Below, one piece after another: positions 7,379 through 15,318 of a DNA stretch of 64,000 nucleotides (position 1 is its first letter; every line of letters begins with the position of its first letter). This DNA comes from Yersinia massiliensis (GTDB taxonomy: Bacteria; Pseudomonadota; Gammaproteobacteria; Enterobacterales; Enterobacteriaceae): positions 806,001 to 870,000 of the forward strand of contig NZ_CP028487.1 of NCBI RefSeq assembly GCF_003048255.1, in the 5' to 3' direction. The translations under genes and the position numbers were made by a program. Below the pieces are notes generated by a model, which did not search any database, had not been told where the DNA came from, and was given only the letters and a program-made list of their open reading frames with translations.

Positions 7379-9166
7379 TTAGGCGTCGTTTTCAAGCCAA
7401 CTCAGAAGTTCGCTCACGCTGAGAGTTGAACCTGTGCGCTTCACCTCTCGGCCTCCTCGTAACTTAAGCAGTGTGGGCAAACTGCGAACGTTAAGTTGTT
7501 GTGCCAAATCAGGGAAGACATCGGCGTCCACATAATACCGTGGGGATGACCGCAGCGCTGACTGTAAATCAATGTGGCTCAAGCGTTGCCATAGATTGCG
7601 GCAATGAATACAGCGCTCTGCGCCGACGAAAATCCATGCCTGCTCGACTTCCAGCAGGGCGCTCTGATGATTATCGAGCTTCGTAAAGTGAGTGCCATCT
7701 ACCTGAAACACCTTAGGGCTACGCCGCAAGGTTTCATTATCCGTCGCCACGCACAGTGCGTCGGCACTTTTGTCGTAGGGCTGCACACCGTCAACATGGA
7801 TAACCGAGGCAAATTCACCTTTTGCTGCGGCATTCGGTTGGCGTAGTTGGGTGACGTCTATGGCCTGAACGGGAATTTCGTCAGGTCGCGTTAGCTGAGG
7901 GATCCACTCGTAAGGGACACGATAGGCACGATAGACCATGTTGTTGTTGACGGATTTTCCCCAGTAGGGGGAGATATATTCCCATACAATTTCATGGGAT
8001 TGCGTTACTTCAAAAATACGCCCATTCGACCCTTCATTAATCAGGGTATTGCCATTGGGTAGCCGCTGAATATTGCTAATGTAGGGGCTGTAAAAACGGT
8101 AAGAATCGGTTGGCTGTGGCAAGCCGGCCTCATAAGGGGAATAACGCCATTCAATATCCAGTGTCAGTGGATTGATTTCCAGAATACGGGAGTAATCGCG
8201 CCAAGCATTTTTTAACCCATCAGGAGAAGCCGGATTCGGCGCGCCGTATCCCGCCCAGCCGCCATTATCAAACACCAGAATATTGCCCGCACCCGGTAAA
8301 CCTTGTGGGATCATGTGGGCGTGATGTTGGCCGATGATCCAGCCTAAATGCTTCAATTCAGGTTTGCTGTAGTCAGGCCCGAGCTGCCAGACAATGCGCC
8401 CGCTCTGCTTATCGATAATGGCGATGATGTTAGATTCGCGCGCGTCCCAGATAATGTTATCGGGATGAAAACGGCTATCCCCCGCGTCAAACCATTGATT
8501 AGGGCCGAGTGTCGACATGGAATTGATGTGCATCCAATCACCCATTCCACCCCCACTGGCGCGCATATTGGGATTATGCCAAATGGCCGTTTTGGCAGCA
8601 TCATCGAACCCCAATTCATCGAAATGGTCGCTACAGCGCCATTCCCAGATAACATTCCCCTGCCAATCCACTTCAATAATGGTGTCATCGAGCAGCAATT
8701 TGTCAGATATTTTCGGATTGTGGAGATTGGTATGCGCCAGAATGAGTGTGTTACCGCCATCTACTTGCGGTTCCAAACCGGGGGCATAGTAGCCGACCGG
8801 ATTACCACTGCGTTGATAATCATGATGTGCGCGCGCCATCCACTGCGGATCACCTTCAGGATCGTGGATTTTTTCGTACTGATTGAATTGCCATGTCACA
8901 TTGCCTTCCCAGTCGATTTGCACCAGATCGACCATATCCTGCATGCCGAAGCGTGGATCTCGCTGTGCGGTATGCCCCAAAATCGTCCCTCCCGGAAAAA
9001 TTTTGTTGGGGAAGCCGTGCAAGTTAGGCCATAACCGCAGCTCACGCCCATTCATATCGGTCAGTACGGCACCTGTTTCGACCGCCTGAAAAACGGTATA
9101 GCCACTCCAAGATTTTTCAGGGTTATAGATTGTGGTCCCCGTGGGGTAAATAGAGGGATGTCCCAT
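7379..9166 (-). CDS. Arylsulfotransferase-like protein with C-terminal thioredoxin domain
   Basis: 595 residues from the ATG at 9164-9166 (AGGAG 9 bp upstream; a TTG at 9184 would be longer but lacks that site). Residues about 10-440 match the arylsulfotransferase-like propeller family (Arylsulfotran_2/ASST type): repeated WEGNVTWQF, WQGNVIWEW and SGRIVWQLGPD blades and histidine-rich DWMHINS and GQHHAHMIPQGLPG. The last ~90 residues form a thioredoxin fold with a CIHC active-site motif near residue 520 and the cis-proline motif RSLPTLL. No signal peptide is visible, so it is predicted cytoplasmic, unlike the periplasmic E. coli ASST. It starts 1 bp after the ATPase gene of a sulfonate-type transporter, which suggests a sulfate-ester or sulfonate substrate. 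The reaction is not established. Confidence 0.75.
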   Translation of the reverse strand: MGHPSIYPTGTTIYNPEKSWSGYTVFQAVETGAVLTDMNGRELRLWPNLHGFPNKIFPGGTILGHTAQRDPRFGMQDMVDLVQIDWEGNVTWQFNQYEKIHDPEGDPQWMARAHHDYQRSGNPVGYYAPGLEPQVDGGNTLILAHTNLHNPKISDKLLLDDTIIEVDWQGNVIWEWRCSDHFDELGFDDAAKTAIWHNPNMRASGGGMGDWMHINSMSTLGPNQWFDAGDSRFHPDNIIWDARESNIIAIIDKQSGRIVWQLGPDYSKPELKHLGWIIGQHHAHMIPQGLPGAGNILVFDNGGWAGYGAPNPASPDGLKNAWRDYSRILEINPLTLDIEWRYSPYEAGLPQPTDSYRFYSPYISNIQRLPNGNTLINEGSNGRIFEVTQSHEIVWEYISPYWGKSVNNNMVYRAYRVPYEWIPQLTRPDEIPVQAIDVTQLRQPNAAAKGEFASVIHVDGVQPYDKSADALCVATDNETLRRSPKVFQVDGTHFTKLDNHQSALLEVEQAWIFVGAERCIHCRNLWQRLSHIDLQSALRSSPRYYVDADVFPDLAQQLNVRSLPTLLKLRGGREVKRTGSTLSVSELLSWLENDA

Positions 9167-9167
9167 C

Positions 9168-9932
9168 TCAATGAGCTCCTGCAAATGATTCAGTTTGGGT
9201 GATTAAAGCGCGGATGTGTGCGCAACGAGAAGTAAAGGCATCACTGTCACGGGCGCGAGGATGAGGTTGACGGATATCGACAATCTCAAGGATACGGCCC
9301 GGTCGAGGTGACATCACAACAATGCGGTCGGCCAGCGTGACGGCTTCATCCACATCATGGGTAACAATCAGCGTGGTGGTTCTCTGGGTTTGATGAATAT
9401 GCAGCAGTTCTTGCTGCATTTGCTGGCGCGTCAGGGCATCCAATGCCCCGAAGGGTTCATCCAACATGAGAATTTCCGGACTGGCGGCCAGTCCACGGGC
9501 GATGGCGACCCGTTGCGCCATACCTCCAGAAAGTTGGGCGGGTAGGCTGTGGGCAAATCCTGTCAGTTGGACCAATTCCAGCATGTGTGCCACACGTTCG
9601 CGTTTTGCATTGCGGCCCAGCGGCGCATCGGCCAGCCCGAGCGCCACATTTTGTTCAACCGTCAACCAAGGGAAAAGCCGAGGTTCCTGAAACACAATGC
9701 CTCTATCGCGACCAATGCCAGTGACGGGTAAGCCATCAACACAGATTTCGCCCTGAAAATCTGGCTCCAACCCAACCAACAACCGCAGCAGTGTCGATTT
9801 CCCGCAGCCACTGCTCCCCACTAACGCGATAAACTCGCCGCGTTCGATGTCCAAAGTGAAATTGTCGATTGCCGTGAGGTTCTGCCAGCTTTTTCTGACG
9901 TGACGAAATTGCACCAGTGCGGTTTGCGTCAT
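9168..9932 (-). CDS. ABC transporter ATPase, nitrate/sulfonate/taurine type (SsuB/TauB-like)
   Basis: 254 residues with a complete ABC core: Walker A GSSGCGKST, Q-loop VFQEPRLFPWL, signature LSGGMAQRVAIARGLA, Walker B ILMLDEPFGALD and switch histidine VTHDVDEA. The EPFGALDxLTR wording and the length are typical of ATPases of the SsuB/TauB/NrtD group. It would power uptake of an oxidised organosulfur compound through the adjacent permease. ATG overlaps the permease stop in an ATGA, so translation is coupled. Substrate cannot be told from the ATPase; the neighbouring arylsulfotransferase-like gene favours an aryl sulfate or sulfonate. Confidence 0.9.
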   Translation of the reverse strand: MTQTALVQFRHVRKSWQNLTAIDNFTLDIERGEFIALVGSSGCGKSTLLRLLVGLEPDFQGEICVDGLPVTGIGRDRGIVFQEPRLFPWLTVEQNVALGLADAPLGRNAKRERVAHMLELVQLTGFAHSLPAQLSGGMAQRVAIARGLAASPEILMLDEPFGALDALTRQQMQQELLHIHQTQRTTTLIVTHDVDEAVTLADRIVVMSPRPGRILEIVDIRQPHPRARDSDAFTSRCAHIRALITQTESFAGAH

Positions 9933-11500
9933 GATGATTCTCCTTGCTGACGCCAGCGCGTCACCTGTGATTCTGCCAGCCGACCCAGTTTGTCGAGCAA
10001 GCCGCCAGTGATGCCAATGAGTAACATGCCGCTAAGAATGGTGGGCATATCCAACAGTTGCTGCGCATTAATCATGAGATTTCCGATACCGACTCCTGAT
10101 GCCATAAAATATTCGGCACCGATATTTCCCAGCCAGGCATAAAGCAGGCTCAAACGGATACCGGAAAAAATACCGGGAGTCGCACCCGGTAGAATGAGCA
10201 GGCGAAGATAGTCGATGCGATTCAAGCGCAGCACTTTAGCCACCTCATCCAGATGGGGGTTGCGCTGTTGTACTGCTTTGAGCGTACTGAAAAACATGGG
10301 GAAAAATGCAGCCAGCGTGACAAACACCACTTTGCCGGCTTCGTCATTGCCAACCCAAGCTGTGAGCAACGGTAGCCAAGCGAACAGAGCTATTTGGCGC
10401 AACGCGTTCAGTGTTGGTGTGACGATTTGCCCTGTTTGGCGATGAAGTGCCAGTAACAATCCGGTGAGCAAGCCCAGTGTGATGCCTATCGCCGCACCCG
10501 CTAAGGCTCTGCCCAGACTTTGCGTCATTGCAGGGAGCAACTCGCCATCCTGAAAACCCTGTATGACACGTTCTGTGACTGCCAGCGGCGAGGAGAAGAA
10601 TTGGGGATTGACCCAATGGTACTGACTGGCTAGCTGCCAAAGGAATAACAACGCCAAGGGCAACCAAAAACCGGTGACGGGCAGTTGTTGGTCGCGTTTC
10701 TGCTGACTGATCGCCGGTTGCGGCCAATAAACTAAGCGGTGATGGAGTTGCCCTAATCCCCACTCCATGGCCAGCCCACAAAGTCCAATGACGGCGATAG
10801 TGACAAAGACAATATCCAGTTGGAAGAGCTGGCGGCCCCAAACCATCAGATAACCAATGCCTTGAGACGAAGCCAAAAGCTCAACCACAATCAATGAGAT
10901 CCAAGCCTGTGACAGCGCCAGATGTAGGCCAGTAAACCAGCCGGGAAGGCTGGCGGGGATAACCACCCGACGGAGTTGTTGCCAGCGGTTTAGGCGTAAA
11001 ACCTGTGCGACCTCATTTAATACCTGTGGCACTGAGTTAACCGCTTGCTGAGTATTGAGCGTCACAGGCACAATCACCGCCTTGATGATAACCGCCAGTT
11101 TTAGCCCGTCATCAATCCCGAACAGCACCATAAAGAGCGGGATCCAACCGAGTGTCGGGATTTGTGCCAAGGCGTAAAATAGGGGTTCGATAGCTCGTGC
11201 GGCATGACGTGATGCCCCCAACAGCCCACCGAGCAAGGTACCCGCCAACACCCCTAGCGCTAACCCTGAAAGCAACCGTCTGAGACTCACACCCAATTGT
11301 GCCAGTAAATCCCCATGCCAAAGTTCTTGGGCGGTGGCGAATACGGTGGTGGGCGCAGGCAGAATCTGTTCAGGCATCCAGCGCTGCGTCGCCGCCAGTT
11401 GCCAGAGCAACAAAACCAGTAGCGGTAGCAGAAGCGACCACAGGTTAAGCGCGAATGTGAGACGGCGGAAAATCACTTGCCGTAAGATCAATTGCGTCAT
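9929..11500 (-). CDS. Tandem-fused ABC permease (two BPD_transp_1 domains), sulfonate type
   Basis: About 523 residues, twice the ~260 of SsuC/TauC. The two halves are homologous. The first contains LPAPTTVFATAQELW and the EAA-like loop NEVAQVLRLNRWQQLRRVVIP; the second has SPLAVTERVIQGFQ and DEVAKVLRLNRIDYLRLLILP. Each half has five or six membrane helices, so one polypeptide can supply the whole membrane channel that is otherwise a homodimer. The frame is open to an ATG at 11566, but the ATG at 11498-11500 gives a normal N-terminus and was preferred. It overlaps the ATPase gene by 4 bp and is divergent from the binding-protein gene. Confidence 0.87.
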   Translation of the reverse strand: MTQLILRQVIFRRLTFALNLWSLLLPLLVLLLWQLAATQRWMPEQILPAPTTVFATAQELWHGDLLAQLGVSLRRLLSGLALGVLAGTLLGGLLGASRHAARAIEPLFYALAQIPTLGWIPLFMVLFGIDDGLKLAVIIKAVIVPVTLNTQQAVNSVPQVLNEVAQVLRLNRWQQLRRVVIPASLPGWFTGLHLALSQAWISLIVVELLASSQGIGYLMVWGRQLFQLDIVFVTIAVIGLCGLAMEWGLGQLHHRLVYWPQPAISQQKRDQQLPVTGFWLPLALLFLWQLASQYHWVNPQFFSSPLAVTERVIQGFQDGELLPAMTQSLGRALAGAAIGITLGLLTGLLLALHRQTGQIVTPTLNALRQIALFAWLPLLTAWVGNDEAGKVVFVTLAAFFPMFFSTLKAVQQRNPHLDEVAKVLRLNRIDYLRLLILPGATPGIFSGIRLSLLYAWLGNIGAEYFMASGVGIGNLMINAQQLLDMPTILSGMLLIGITGGLLDKLGRLAESQVTRWRQQGESS

Positions 11501-11725
11501 AAGAGCCTGCTCTTTTGTGAAGTCAGCCTCTATAAAAAGCGTAAGTCGCCGCGTAAACCAATGCATTTAATGAATAATGTGGGTGCAAAATATGCATTCT
11601 GGCGTGAACGCCACGTGGCGACTGCTTTATCTCAATTTACTCATTACTCAGCGAAAAAAAGCATTTATCCCCGTAAGGACTTCCTGTTTAGCGTAAAGGG
11701 AAATAACGTTGAGGATATGATTGTG
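11501..11725. promoter_or_regulatory. Divergent promoter region of the organosulfur transporter
   Basis: About 225 bp between the divergently read permease and binding-protein genes; both promoters must lie here. The LysR gene at 12830-13762 is a candidate regulator. No specific operator was identified. Confidence 0.5.
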
Positions 11726-12802
11726 ATGAGAAAACTTCCTTTGGGTAAATTCGTTCTGATGGTGGCAGCACTACTGAGCATTTCGGCTGTTGCCCGTAGT
11801 GAAACGACGCCACTGCCAAAAGAAATCCGCATTGGTGTGCCGGATCAAAGTGCGGGCAGTAAACCCTTTATTGGTGGGCCGTTAGGTCTGGCGCATATTC
11901 AGCATCAGCTTGAGGATGTGTTTGCCCCACAGGGCGTGACGGTGAAATGGTCATTTTTTAAAGGTGCAGGGCCTGCGGTGAATGAGGCGTTGGCGAATCA
12001 GCAGCTTGATTTTGCTTATCTTGGCGATCTGGCCGCCATTATTGGCCGTGCCAGTGGCTTACCCACACGCTTCTTATTTGGTCACCGCGGCTCCAGCTCA
12101 TATCTGGCGGTGAACAGCCAAAGTGGTATCAAACAAATTGCAGATTTGAAAGGTAAACGGGTCGCGGTCTATCGCGGGACCGCCGATCAACTGGCTTTTG
12201 ATCGGGCGCTGAAAGGGGCTGGATTGAGTGAGCGCGATATGCAGGTGATCAATCTTGATTGGACATCGGGCAAAGCCGCACTGGCGGCGGGGCGGGTTGA
12301 TGCCGTATGGGGCGGTGTTTCGCTGCTGGCTCTGCGCGGTAAAGGGGTCGATGTGGTGGTGAAAAGTCGTGATCTGAGCTGGGAAAATACCACGCAGGCA
12401 GGATTTATCGGGACCGCTGCATTTATCGAAAGTTATCCGCAAGCCACTCAGCAAATTATTGATGTATTGGTCAAAAATGCCTTATGGACCAGCGAGGAAG
12501 AGCATCGTGAGAACTACGCCAAAACGCTCTCAGCCCAAAGTGCCATTCCCCAAGTTTTGTTTCTCGAGGAGCTTAATCCGGCCGATCTGAAGTTTATCAG
12601 TTCGCCGCGACTCGACACTTTCTTGCAAGACAGTTTTCAACGCAGTGTGGAACAGGCTAAAAATGGAAATCTGATCCGCCGTGATTTTGCCGTAGACCAA
12701 TGGTTTGACAATCGCTTTGTCGAACAGGCTCTGCAATCCCAGCAGTTGGAAAAATATTGGCCGGCTTATAACGCACGCGGCGATCAGGAAAACGCGGGAT
12801 GA
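11726..12802 (+). CDS. Periplasmic binding protein, sulfonate/nitrate/taurine type (SsuA-like)
   Basis: 358 residues from the ATG at 11726 (GAGG 11 bp upstream; ATG at 11717 is possible). It has a signal peptide MRKLPLGKFVLMVAALL...AVARS|E. The mature protein has the SsuA/NMT1-type two-lobe pattern: KEIRIGVPDQ, EALANQQLDFAYLGDLAAII, QIADLKGKRVAVYRGTADQL and KAALAAGRVDAVWGG. These match aliphatic-sulfonate and related binding proteins that deliver ligand to the ABC permease. It is transcribed away from the permease-ATPase-sulfotransferase operon, which is unusual since the binding protein normally heads the same operon. Its stop lies 27 bp from the convergent lysR stop. Confidence 0.88.
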   Translation: MRKLPLGKFVLMVAALLSISAVARSETTPLPKEIRIGVPDQSAGSKPFIGGPLGLAHIQHQLEDVFAPQGVTVKWSFFKGAGPAVNEALANQQLDFAYLGDLAAIIGRASGLPTRFLFGHRGSSSYLAVNSQSGIKQIADLKGKRVAVYRGTADQLAFDRALKGAGLSERDMQVINLDWTSGKAALAAGRVDAVWGGVSLLALRGKGVDVVVKSRDLSWENTTQAGFIGTAAFIESYPQATQQIIDVLVKNALWTSEEEHRENYAKTLSAQSAIPQVLFLEELNPADLKFISSPRLDTFLQDSFQRSVEQAKNGNLIRRDFAVDQWFDNRFVEQALQSQQLEKYWPAYNARGDQENAG

Positions 12803-12829
12803 ATCAGTAGAATAACATAGCCAGTAGAA

Positions 12830-13762
12830 TTACATCGCCAGCAGGTTCAACTGCCGCTGGCGATCAGTATGCATAATTATCTCAATCAGCCTCTCCACCA
12901 AAGGGCGCTGGATCGCGTTCATCGGGGAAATCACGCCAAAACGGGTTTGCATAAACCGCCATTCATCCGGCAAGTCACCTAACTCAATTTTCACCAGATT
13001 GTGGCTGTGCTGCGCTAATTGGAATCCATCTTCACTAGCAAAACTGATGGCATCGGTATTCTTTAAAATACCGAGTAGAGCATAAATATGATCGCACTGG
13101 ATCGCGGGTTGGTAGTCTCCGCGTTTGCTCAGTGTTGCCAGCACTTTGCGAATGCCCGGTGGCAAATAAGGAGCCGCCAGCGGGTAGCTCAGTAGCTCTT
13201 GTATCGTGGCCGTCTCCCGTCGTGCTAATGGGTGGTGCTGGTGGCAAACAAAAAAGCAACGTTGTTGACTCAGTGGCTGGACTTTGAGCTGGGTATCGAT
13301 TTCTGCATGCCACGTATCGGCCACGACAAAGGGTAACTCATTCGTCGTGAGCGCATTACGCAATGCAAACCAGTTATCGACCCGAAATGAAACGGTGGCA
13401 TGAGGTGTCTGGCGGTGAAATTCGGCGACGGCTTTAGGGATCAGTAAAGCCGAAGGCGCGGGTCCACAACCGAAGGAGACTTCCCCTGTTTCGGTATCAT
13501 CTACATCCTGAAGTGTGGTGGTAATCTCAACACTCAATTCCTGCATGTAACGTGCATAGGGCAGTAATTTTTGTCCATGCAACGTGAGTTCTGGTTGTTT
13601 CCCTTTACGCTCAACAAGCGGATGCCCGACACTCAATTCAAGCGCCTGAATACTTCGGCTAAAAGCTGATTGTGATAAGCAAACCGCTTCCGCAGCTTGT
13701 ATAAAACTACTGTGCTCAATCAGCGCAACAAAATTACGCAACTGGCGTAAATCGAGATGCAT
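12830..13762 (-). CDS. LysR-family transcriptional regulator
   Basis: 310 residues. The N-terminal winged helix is typical of LysR proteins: LRQLRNFVALIEHSSFIQAA then AVCLSQSAFSRSIQALE. An effector-binding domain with periplasmic-binding-protein fold follows from about residue 90. AGGA lies 7 bp before the ATG. It is convergent with the binding-protein gene and closes the organosulfur cluster, so it is the likely regulator of that transporter, perhaps in response to sulfur supply as Cbl and CysB do. That role is inferred from position only. Confidence 0.88.
   Translation of the reverse strand: MHLDLRQLRNFVALIEHSSFIQAAEAVCLSQSAFSRSIQALELSVGHPLVERKGKQPELTLHGQKLLPYARYMQELSVEITTTLQDVDDTETGEVSFGCGPAPSALLIPKAVAEFHRQTPHATVSFRVDNWFALRNALTTNELPFVVADTWHAEIDTQLKVQPLSQQRCFFVCHQHHPLARRETATIQELLSYPLAAPYLPPGIRKVLATLSKRGDYQPAIQCDHIYALLGILKNTDAISFASEDGFQLAQHSHNLVKIELGDLPDEWRFMQTRFGVISPMNAIQRPLVERLIEIIMHTDRQRQLNLLAM
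12834..12864. terminator. Inverted repeat at the lysR 3' end
   Basis: Perfect 9-bp stem ATCGCCAGC (12834-12842) and GCTGGCGAT (12856-12864), loop 13 bp, overlapping the last codons of the lysR gene. It sits between two convergent genes and may act as a terminator for the binding-protein gene. There is no clear T-run, so this is tentative. Confidence 0.35.
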
Positions 13763-14628
13763 GTCATTTCCTGCGAGAGATATTGAGGTGAGATTAGGGA
13801 TAGTGACACATTCATCCCATTAAGGCGATCTCTGGAATACCGCCAGCAAAATAATAAAAATGGTGAGTTAAGGGCAAGAAAATCAGGTCAGCTCACTTTG
13901 TTGAGTTCACCAATGAAGAATGAGAATGCTTTACTATTTACTTTCAGATGGGGCTATTGGCGCTCTGTTTTATTGATACGTCACAAAATGCCTATGCGTT
14001 CGCATTGCAATTCATTAATGTTGATTGCTGTAGAATTGGTCAGTAATAGTCATCGCCAAATGAATATTCAATGTTAGGAATAATCTGTATTCAATATAAG
14101 ACTTTTCTTGTGCGATTATTTATTGAATTAGAAAAGCTTATTGTGTTATGTCATTTTTAATTTGTTATTAAATTGGTTATTTAATGTATTTCATTTTTTT
14201 AAATTTGTATTCTTATTGAGTTGTTGATTTTTTTTGCGGTGCATCAAATATTTTTATAATTAATGTGATTTTTATGAACTAAATTTAAACAGGGTTATTG
14301 GCTAATATATGGTTATAATATGAAAGATATAACCAAGAAATACATCCTCAGTGATCAATATATCCATCAATCAATAAATTTAAAGAATAATAAGCTGGTT
14401 GGAGTTGTCTTTATGGCTTTAAAGTCTAGGTTAATAATGTTTTACAGCATAAAAGATCGTGCTATAAAGAAACCGGATTACAAAAATGCTGTATTGGTTT
14501 GAGTTTTTATCAACTTTTTCAAGTTCGTTTATATTACGTTTAACATCACTAGGATGTTGTCGGAATTCTTGTAAAAACGGTCTTTGAGAGTATGGGATAG
14601 CTGTTTATAAAGGATCAGTGAGGTATAT
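13763..14628. other. Long AT-rich gap without a convincing gene
   Basis: About 866 bp. From about 14050 to 14530 it is much more AT-rich than the flanking operons. A 60-codon frame at 14320-14502 has a lysine/isoleucine/asparagine composition expected of AT-rich DNA and no ribosome site; I do not call it. The region may hold regulatory DNA or be a remnant left by gene loss or insertion at the border between the transporter cluster and the adhesin cluster. Confidence 0.55.
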
Positions 14629-14997
14629 ATGAAAAATGTGGCAATCACAGTGTTAATGCTGAGTACAGTGCTTATGGGATGTACGACAAAAGCCAAAACT
14701 GAATCAGAACAACAGACCGCTGCTATCATTAAAAAAAGCACTAACGATCAGTGTGTCAATAACTTCTCAATGGTTAAAAAATTGAATGGGAATGATTTCT
14801 CAGTTTTTCGAGGCCAGTTTGATAAGATAAATGATATGTATTCTTTCTTAGAGCAAAATAGGAATATTCTTGACGAAGATCCTAAGCAGCTAATTTCTCT
14901 CGAGCTTGATTCGAAATTGAAAATGGTATGTGCACGAGTGAGAAACACGGCTTTTAATGAAGTACAGAATAAAGTTAATTATCTTTCTCGAATCTAG
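14629..14997 (+). CDS. Small predicted lipoprotein of unknown function
   Basis: 122 residues with a type II signal peptide (MKNVAITVLMLSTVLMGC); the lipobox LMGC puts the lipidated Cys at residue 18. The mature part is charged, largely helical, and has two further cysteines (DQCVNN and MVCARV) that could form a disulfide. GAGG lies about 7 bp before the ATG. No family recognised. It stands alone on the plus strand some 320 bp before the giant adhesin gene. An outer-membrane or periplasmic location is likely, given Thr-Thr rather than Asp after the cysteine. Confidence 0.7.
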   Translation: MKNVAITVLMLSTVLMGCTTKAKTESEQQTAAIIKKSTNDQCVNNFSMVKKLNGNDFSVFRGQFDKINDMYSFLEQNRNILDEDPKQLISLELDSKLKMVCARVRNTAFNEVQNKVNYLSRI

Positions 14998-15318
14998 AAT
15001 ATTCTGATCTATTTACTCATTTGACAACAATGGTATTCGTATTCAGCTGCATGACCTTAAATGCACTGCGCTATTGTTCTGTATTAGATAATTAACTTTA
15101 TGATTAATTAGAGCTGTTTGGCTTACTAAACAGCTTATCTTCTCCGTATGCGCGTTATTCATCACCTTTGAGTGATATACATAATCAGGCCACAAGGATA
15201 GGTCAATTCATCATGTGTAACATAATGATGTAATTGGCTTTTTGTGGTTTATGCAATGACTCTATATCAATACTCGCAGGGTTATATTGCCAATTAAAAT
15301 CGGGACGTTGAATTTATT
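14998..15318. other. Intergenic region with hairpins upstream of the adhesin gene
   Basis: About 321 bp. It holds an 8-bp stem-loop (AGCTGTTT 15112-15119 / AAACAGCT 15128-15135) and, further on, a larger imperfect hairpin described separately. The adhesin promoter should lie here; I could not assign it. Confidence 0.5.
15190..15247 (+). promoter_or_regulatory. Extended imperfect hairpin upstream of the inverse autotransporter gene
   Basis: The segments CAATTCATCAT (around 15204-15214) and ATGATGTAATTG (around 15225-15236) pair with one bulge. Outside them, CCACAA (about 15190) pairs with TTGTGG (about 15242-15247). The hairpin contains a short T-run (GGCTTTTT). It lies about 70 bp before the adhesin start codon and could be a terminator of the preceding gene, an attenuator, or a leader structure. 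Confidence 0.4.

Noticed and set aside
8348..9034. 228-codon plus-strand frame antisense to the arylsulfotransferase-like gene.
   Set aside because: It is fully antisense to a gene with clear domain signatures on the other strand.
14320..14502. 60-codon plus-strand frame in the AT-rich gap before the lipoprotein gene.
   Set aside because: Lys/Ile/Asn-rich as expected from base composition; no convincing start site or family features.
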